From the NCBI GenBank assembly GCA_032622095.1, contig CP136063.1, positions 278,561,426-278,625,425 on the forward strand: a DNA stretch of 64,000 bases. Reading direction: 5' to 3'. Below, piece after piece: positions 61,601 through 64,000 of the stretch (its first letter is position 1; each line of letters begins with the position of its first letter). The notes beneath the pieces are model-generated. The model was not told the DNA's origin, ran no database searches, and saw only the letters and a list, made by a program, of their open reading frames with translations. The translations under genes were made by a program, and so were the position numbers. This DNA is from Siphonodentalium dalli (Eukaryota > Mollusca > Scaphopoda > Gadilida > Siphonodentaliidae).

Positions 61601-63499
61601 CACATTAAAAATTATAAAATTGTTAAAGAATGTAAGAAAAAATGGTAAAAAGTGTTAAAAAAAGATTTTTTTTAGGCCAATGCATTCTCTTATATATGCG
61701 AGGCGACCTATGGTCGACTCGCATATATAAGAGAATGCATTGGCACAGGGCATAACTGTAACTATCACAATGTGGTCAAGGAGCCGGTTCCAATGATATC
61801 CATATTTGTATGGTTCTATTGAGACAGACCGAAGATATTTTAGGCTGTTGAAGCTTTATTTGGCCGGTTTTGGCCGGTTTGTTGGGTAAAGGGTTAAGAG
61901 TCATGATGATGATAATAAAAAGCTATTTTACAAAAACAAACACATGCTATCTTTATTATTATGTGGATGTAATTCAATGTGTGGCCTGTATCCATTTATC
62001 AAATACACATAGCTTGTTTCAAGCTTTGTATAATAAATATACCATCCTGGATTTCAGATTTGAATCCATTGGCACACCCTGCAGCCCGCATTTATTGGAG
62101 AATTGTTTTGAAAATTAATAGACATGTTTAGGGTCACCTCTAGATGTGAGAATTTATCATATTTAACATTTGCCAAGTTAAGCTCTTGCCAGTGGCCATC
62201 TTGAATTTGTTTCTTTCCACTGCTTTCCTTGACACAATCCTTCGGCAGACCCTACAGGCCACATCCCTCATCTGATCATCACCAAATGTCATGGATTTTT
62301 TGGGTGACCTCTAGATGGGAGCTTTCAAAATTCTTTAAAAACAGCGCAGCCAACAACAATCTTGGATTTTATTTGAATCCATTGGCACACTCTGCATCCC
62401 ACATTTATTGGAGAAATGTTTTGAAAATTTACAGGCAGTTTAACCCTTTACCCAACAAACCGGCCAAAACCGGCCAAATAAAGCTGCAACAGTCTAAATT
62501 ATCTTCGGTCTGTCTCAATAGAACCATACAAATATGGATATCATTGGAACCGGCTCCTTGACCACATTGTGATAGTTACAGTTATGCCCTGTGCCAATGC
62601 ATTCTCTTATATATGCGAGTCGACCATAGGTCGCCTCGCATATATAAGAGAATGCATTGGCCTAAAAAAATCTTTTTTTAAACACTTTTTACCATTTTGT
62701 CTTACATCCTTTAACAATTTTATAATTTTTAATGTGTTAAGCCAATGCATTCTCTTATATATGCGAGGCGACCTATGGTCGACTCGCATATATAAGAGAA
62801 TGCATTGGCACAGGGCCCTTCTGTTGGGTAAAGGGTTAAATGATTACCTCTAAATGAGAGCTCTAGTGATTTGAATTTGTGAAAAACATGGCCACTGCCA
62901 CCCAACTTGAATTTTACTTTTTTCATGACTAAATCATTTGGGATGCTGAAAAGCCTGCGTTACTCATTCCGTTGTTCCAAAGCTCCATTTGAATCCTTTT
63001 CAGTCCACAATAACGCCTCTCCAAGTTTATCTACAGTGTCATTGACACTTATCATTTTTAGATGTTGTCTCACGTCAAGTCCAAAATGTTCGTCTACCCT
63101 TCTATCGGTTTCCAAATAGGAATATATGGTTATACGCCGGTATATTATATTTGCTATGATTTCAATTTCACCAAAACCAAAATCAAATCATGCCACCAAT
63201 TTATCCTATTCCAATTATAATCAAACAAGCTCCTGGATATTATATTGAAGCTGGAAATGTATCACATCAGAAGATAACTTGCCAATAATTTCTGATATTT
63301 TCAGGTGATTGAGCACAAGAATGGGGAGGATGTGGTCGTTCCTGGTCTGTATGCCTGTGGTGAGTCTGCCTGTGCTTCAGTGCATGGTGCTAACAGATTG
63401 GGTGCTAACTCACTGCTCGATCTGGTCGTATTCGGTAGGGCATGTTCCAACACCATCAAAGAAAATGATAAACCTGGTGATTCTGTTAGTCTCAAAGAT
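40635..63499 (+). CDS. SDHA: succinate dehydrogenase flavoprotein subunit, 3' end beyond window
   Basis: SDHA is the catalytic subunit of complex II in the mitochondrial matrix. It oxidises succinate to fumarate and passes electrons through covalently bound FAD to the iron-sulfur subunit. Ten exons give 487 residues; the human protein has 664, so about 175 C-terminal residues are off the right edge. Visible landmarks, numbered in this model: dinucleotide-binding GAGGAG (70-75), the FAD-linked histidine in RSHTVAAQ (His101), and active-site candidates His298 (QFHPTG), Arg342 (SRDVVSR), His409 (VHYNMGG) and Arg453 (GANRLGANS), each two places beyond its human counterpart. The first ~50 residues are basic, hydroxylated and poor in acids, as in a mitochondrial presequence. 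All ten exons are open and all nine internal introns follow GT-AG. Confidence 0.97.
41189..42313 (-). CDS. truncated MULE-like transposase ORF
   Basis: 374 codons, antisense within SDHA intron 1. Residues 247-345 resemble the catalytic region of MULE transposases: [13 protein letters not shown] (first acidic residue, Asp251), [25 protein letters not shown] (second, Asp316), and a CWNH motif (337-340). The third catalytic residue normally follows, but the frame instead enters the element's terminal repeat: residues 345-365 are translated from that 63-base repeat (hence GLGLGLGL) and 366-374 from the target duplication and SDHA intron. The coding end was probably lost by internal deletion. No zinc finger was recognised at the N terminus. 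An intact, long frame suggests recent loss. Confidence 0.75.
   Translation of the reverse strand: MSATIYMNKESVLGYREVLSIFEKPDLDKVSTVPPKLPNGGSVYLLTGSKDATCDQYFWVNKGANKIPKNEPKYLRRDYRIKGEIGDKAGDERFKRVMYSSLISELVIVHYIGDESVYVSRPHGNAKTKEQKYQRTLPSTMATLRKECVDREPAPVYRDSVTKPGISTTTQGIMNAKNMKQVENVRYRINKSRKISHDAAYNTLELAYNLSDFVLDFSIYPELRVVIGNSEILQELNRLLASDTPPILSYDTTFNLGDFFLSALTIKHPFFTGKVCFPAAFLLHDRKNQKCHDTFWREITAAVPNMSIGNPVIITDRETAFSNAIKRYASNCRLVFCWNHIKSDVPTTHFTGLGLGLGLQLLVCPLIRHVRVKT
41219..42919. mobile_element. MULE-like DNA transposon with perfect 63-base terminal repeats
   Basis: 41219-41281 and 42857-42919 are exact reverse complements (GGGACACACTAATAGTTGTA at the outer end). The flanking direct repeat CTAATTAA lies at 41211-41218 and 42920-42927. 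The element is 1701 bases and encodes the truncated transposase on the minus strand. A second, imperfect terminal-repeat-like stretch lies inside at about 42664-42710 (CCAACTACAACTTTTAGTGT). The 8-base duplication is slightly short for MULEs (usually 9-11), so assignment rests on the protein. Confidence 0.87.
42928..45189. other. SDHA intron 1, remainder
   Basis: About 43020-43560 has three or four diverged repeats (CATAACTTGAACAGTA, GATCTCAA, TTTGGTATGG, GTTCAATCATTTTGTTT). A (CTAT)n tract lies near 44028-44046. No coding sequence was recognised. Confidence 0.5.
45190..45356. mobile_element. possible Tigger/pogo-like fragment
   Basis: Read on the minus strand, ACAGTGAAACCTCTCCAATC followed by CCAGACCCTCTACAATCC resembles pogo/Tigger termini as I remember them. 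Only one end is evident and no transposase was seen. Confidence 0.35.
45697..45792 (+). CDS. SDHA: SDHA exon 2 (residues 21-52)
   Basis: Acceptor TTTGCATTTCAG, 32 codons, donor GTTGGT, phase 0. Encodes the rest of the presequence and the start of the mature region ([18 protein letters not shown]), which resembles the FHFTVDG segment of vertebrate SDHA. Confidence 0.9.
45793..47439. other. SDHA intron 2
   Basis: About 46737-46870 holds a TA repeat and a dispersed-repeat fragment (TGTCTGTCCATCTGTCTG, TTCAACGAAATTTGGTGTGG) akin to parts of 23547-26373. About 47160-47300 is a GC-rich cluster of short hairpins (GGAGCCGCAGGCTCC, GGCTCCCGAAGGGAGCC, and AAAGGGGCCTGT against ACAGGCCCCTTT). Confidence 0.55.
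47440..47601 (+). CDS. SDHA: SDHA exon 3 (residues 53-106)
   Basis: Acceptor TTGCTTTACAG, 54 codons, donor GTATAA, phase 0. Contains the FAD-binding fold start ([17 protein letters not shown]) and [17 protein letters not shown], with the histidine that bonds covalently to FAD (His101). Confidence 0.97.
47617..48851. mobile_element. hAT-like non-autonomous element in SDHA intron 3
   Basis: CAGTGTTCGCGCTG at the left and CAGCGCGAACACTG at the right. The exact 8-base direct repeat CAGTTCAT lies at 47609-47616 and 48852-48859. CAGTG ends and 8-base duplications are typical of hAT. The motif TTAGCCAAAT is repeated near both ends, possibly as subterminal binding sites. It lies 15 bases from the exon 3 donor. 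Confidence 0.9.
49177..49320 (+). CDS. SDHA: SDHA exon 4 (residues 107-154)
   Basis: Acceptor TTTTGCTGTTCAG, 48 codons, donor GTACAT, phase 0. Encodes [20 protein letters not shown] and [15 protein letters not shown], both highly conserved. Confidence 0.97.
49565..49636. mobile_element. hAT-like MITE right-end fragment in SDHA intron 4
   Basis: GTAGCGTCACTAAATTCACC through GCAAATGATAGACACAC to CAGGCTTG: only the right third of the CAAGCCTTG family, ending 29 bases before exon 5. Confidence 0.85.
49666..49830 (+). CDS. SDHA: SDHA exon 5 (residues 155-209)
   Basis: Acceptor TTATTTACAG, 55 codons, donor GTATGT, phase 0. Encodes [40 protein letters not shown] and LLHTLYGR. Confidence 0.97.
50141..51887. 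repeat. 63-base satellite, interrupted
   Basis: About 4.5 units lie at 51601-51887 (TGTATCAATCATTAGGGTAA, GACGATGATAACCTCATATG, TACTGTGTGTAT), with a partial unit at 50141-50192 left of the hAT-like insertion. 63 is divisible by three, so both strands stay open (125 and 110 codons); these frames are not genes. Confidence 0.9.
50193..51598. mobile_element. hAT-like element inserted in a satellite, SDHA intron 5
   Basis: CAGGGTTTCCGCCAGG at the left, CCTTGGCGGAAACCCTG at the right. ATTGTAT(C) occurs at 50186-50193 and 51599-51606; one base is ambiguous between duplication and terminus. Both sides are the same 63-base satellite, so it landed inside the array. No transposase was recognised in its 1.4 kb; short frames are not convincing. 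Confidence 0.82.
51888..52967. other. SDHA intron 5, remainder
   Basis: A 105-codon plus-strand frame (52220-52537) and an 87-codon minus-strand frame overlap here. Neither shows recognisable motifs, and no repeat was recognised. Confidence 0.45.
52968..53116 (+). CDS. SDHA: SDHA exon 6 (residues 210-259)
   Basis: Acceptor TTTATTTCCAG, 149 bases, donor GTTAGA; the last codon is split after two bases. Encodes [19 protein letters not shown] and [10 protein letters not shown]. Confidence 0.97.
53635..55155. mobile_element. piggyBac-like element carrying a LINE fragment, SDHA intron 6
   Basis: TTAACTCTTTCACTGCC at 53635 and GCAGTGAAAGAGTTAA ending at 55155. Inner inverted motifs GTACTCTCAGGTGCCAAATA and GGCACCTGAGAGTATAC bracket the LINE remnant. 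No piggyBac transposase was found, so it is non-autonomous. Confidence 0.7.
53870..54545 (+). pseudogene. 3' end of a CR1/L2-like LINE reverse transcriptase
   Basis: The 116-codon frame 53886-54236 matches the C-terminal tail of many CR1/L2/jockey-group reverse transcriptase proteins: [48 protein letters not shown]. Just upstream, another frame reads [12 protein letters not shown], the segment that normally precedes it, so at least one frameshift has occurred. The polymerase core is absent. It ends in an (AAT)n tail at about 54519-54542, as such elements often do. Confidence 0.82.
55232..55582. mobile_element. small inverted-repeat element (AAGGCCAAAACAAAAT ends)
   Basis: TAAGGCCAAAACAAAATATA and GTTTGGGGTCTCCCTACC on the left are mirrored by GGGACCCCAAACACAGGTAT and TTTTGTTTGGCCTAAGG on the right. 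The GGCCAAA terminus recalls the 17080 family, but the interior differs. Confidence 0.65.
55754..55878 (+). CDS. SDHA: SDHA exon 7 (residues 259-301)
   Basis: Acceptor TTGTTCCAG, 125 bases, donor GTAGCA; codons split at both ends. Encodes [28 protein letters not shown] and [10 protein letters not shown], with His298, a substrate-site residue in the family. Confidence 0.97.
56036..56410. repeat. dispersed repeat in SDHA intron 7
   Basis: ATACGCCCGTATGAAAAAAC at the left and GGGCGTATTATGCCACGCCC at the right. TTTCCGGATGATAACTTTAG recurs internally as TTTCCAGATGATAACTTTCG. A similar phrase occurs near 59820. Class unknown. Confidence 0.5.
56517..56934. mobile_element. GTGACCCGCC-type element, left-truncated, SDHA intron 7
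   Basis: Two opposed cassettes with the central segment of 15736-16202. The right terminus GGCGGGTCACATATAT is present; the outer left ~45 bases are missing. Confidence 0.82.
57598..57766 (+). CDS. SDHA: SDHA exon 8 (residues 301-357)
   Basis: Acceptor TTTTTCTCAAACAG, 169 bases, donor GTGAGT. Encodes [29 protein letters not shown] and [13 protein letters not shown]; Arg342 matches the catalytic proton-transfer arginine of the family. Confidence 0.97.
57795..58752. mobile_element. piggyBac-like MITE, type 4, interrupted, SDHA intron 8
   Basis: TTAACCCTTTCATGCTGGGA at the left, CATAGAAGGGTTAA at the right. A TAGGCC-ended element (57961-58654) interrupts the second hairpin at TATTCTCTT / TAAGTGAGGC. 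Confidence 0.82.
57961..58654. mobile_element. TAGGCC-ended inverted-repeat element, copy 3, nested
   Basis: AGGCCAAAAAAAAAAAGTGT to CCTGAGAACCAAAACC, T-run, GGCCTTA. The interior (AGCATGGACAAAGATACCTT, ACCAGTGTATGACTGGG) matches 17080-17757 in reverse. Long T runs at about 58508-58529. Confidence 0.8.
58753..60799. other. SDHA intron 8, middle
   Basis: About 59020-59640 holds four or five diverged ~135-155-base repeats marked by TTAGTTTGTCTATTTTTAGC and ACTTGAACAAA; the open frames there follow this repetition. A 119-base palindrome lies at 59895-60013 (AGTGTTTCTGAATAACAAAT and mirror). Nothing else was recognised. Confidence 0.55.
60800..61081. mobile_element. piggyBac-like MITE, type 4, SDHA intron 8
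   Basis: TTAACCCTTTCATGACTGTA to CATGAAAGGGTTAA. The first hairpin has an internal partial duplication (TATATATGAGTCGCCC then TATATATGCGAGTCACC). Confidence 0.85.
61256..61451 (+). CDS. SDHA: SDHA exon 9 (residues 357-422)
   Basis: Acceptor TAATTTTCAG, 196 bases, donor GTTAGT. Encodes [33 protein letters not shown] and [20 protein letters not shown], with His409 in the substrate site. The 149-codon open frame over it is a shadow in another frame. Confidence 0.97.
61498..61897. mobile_element. piggyBac-like MITE, type 3, SDHA intron 9, first copy
   Basis: TTAACCCTTTACCCAACA to TGTTGGGTAAAGGGTTAA, nearly identical to 27935-28335. It begins 46 bases after the exon 9 donor. Confidence 0.92.
62150..63070. 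repeat. dispersed repeat interrupted by a MITE
   Basis: GGTGACCTCTAGATGGGAG and, further right, CTCCAAGTTTATC and GTGTCATTGACACTT match the order of elements at 9690-10560. A type 3 MITE occupies 62449-62839. Some phrases recur locally (TTTGAATCCATTGGCACAC at 62062 and 62376). Confidence 0.55.
62449..62839. mobile_element. piggyBac-like MITE, type 3, SDHA intron 9, second copy
   Basis: Inverted relative to 61498-61897: TTAACCCTTTACCCAACAAA with the CCGGCCAAAACCGGCC subterminal segment at the left, TGTTGGGTAAAGGGTTAA at the right. The two copies lie about 550 bases apart in opposite orientation. Confidence 0.92.
63305..63499 (+). CDS. SDHA: SDHA exon 10 (residues 423-487)
   Basis: Acceptor TGATATTTTCAG, 65 codons, donor GTGAGT, phase 0. 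Encodes [38 protein letters not shown] and the divergent [12 protein letters not shown]. Arg453 is the substrate-binding arginine of the family. Remaining exons are beyond the window. Confidence 0.97.
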
Positions 63500-63661
63500 G
63501 TGAGTATACTTTTAATAAATTTACATCAACCTCATTTTCTGCAGTAATTTGCCTTCATGCACAAAAAGTTGAATGTATTTTAAAAAGGTAATCATGTCAA
63601 GGTGGAATTAATGTTAAGCATATACATGTATAGGGTTTTTGACACAGCAGCATGTGATAGT

Positions 63662-63915
63662 CAAGCCTTGAAATAGGGTGTCTGTCATTTGCAGAATGAG
63701 GTCCCCAGAGGGTGAATTTAGTGATGCTACACCGCATAGCGGGCTAGCATCACCATATTCACCCTCTGGGAACCTCATTCTGCTGAGGTGTAAGCAGAAT
63801 GAGGTCCCCAGAGGGTGAATTTGGTGATGCTAGCCCGCTATGCGGGGTAGCATCACTAAATTCACCCTCTGGGGACCTCATTCTGCAAATGACAGACACC
63901 CTATTTCAAGGCTTG
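63662..63915. mobile_element. hAT-like palindromic MITE with 8-base duplication, SDHA intron 10
   Basis: CAAGCCTTGAAATAGGGTG to its mirror. The exact direct repeat GTGATAGT lies at 63654-63661 and 63916-63923. It closely resembles the copies at 22472 and 30035. Confidence 0.93.
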
Positions 63916-64000
63916 GTGATAGTCATTTTGTCATAAATATAAATTTTTAATTTAAATCAACAAAAGTTAGAACAATAATAATTATTATCTCATGAAACTA

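Noticed and set aside
61209-61658. 149-codon open frame
   Set aside because: It overlaps SDHA exon 9 in another frame at first, then runs into intron and a MITE.
2413-62926. Many open frames containing [11 protein letters not shown] or [20 protein letters not shown]
   Set aside because: These recurring peptides are translations of the shared MITE hairpin cassette, not proteins.

Overview
This is animal nuclear DNA. One gene is certain: SDHA, the flavoprotein subunit of succinate dehydrogenase (respiratory complex II), on the plus strand. It starts at 40635, and ten exons with GT-AG introns run to 63499; the last quarter of the protein lies beyond the right edge. The AT-rich background, long introns and dense short inverted-repeat transposons suggest a marine invertebrate, probably a mollusc. 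That assignment is a judgement from overall character and was not tested.

Left of SDHA (1 to about 40.5 kb) there are only small pieces of coding sequence. Two 139-base exons (6166-6304 and 14515-14653) share length, splice phase and terminal residues and look like alternative 3' ends of a gene whose body lies left of the window. A third possible terminal exon with a histidine-rich tail is at 18772-18900. Everything else recognised there is repeat: non-autonomous transposons, satellites and fold-backs, several nested in one another.

Most repeats fall into a few groups. (1) piggyBac-like elements with TTAA targets and CCCTTT ends, in at least five terminal-repeat types, three of which carry a shared hairpin cassette of about 69 bases; a TA-flanked family ending in GTGACCCGCC carries the same cassette. 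(2) hAT-like elements with 8-base target duplications: an abundant palindromic family ending CAAGCCTTG, plus two longer elements in SDHA introns 3 and 5. (3) A MULE-like element in SDHA intron 1 with perfect 63-base terminal repeats and a truncated transposase ORF. (4) A degraded LINE 3' end in SDHA intron 6. (5) Satellites of 64, 35/71, 35 and 63 base periods. Two insertions have a matching empty site elsewhere in the window, which supports the inferred targets.

All SDHA coding exons are intact, although at least a dozen transposon copies sit in its introns. Most of the other open reading frames are repeat-derived. I saw no RNA genes, CRISPR arrays or prokaryotic features. No database or alignment program was used; coordinates and comparisons were made by eye.
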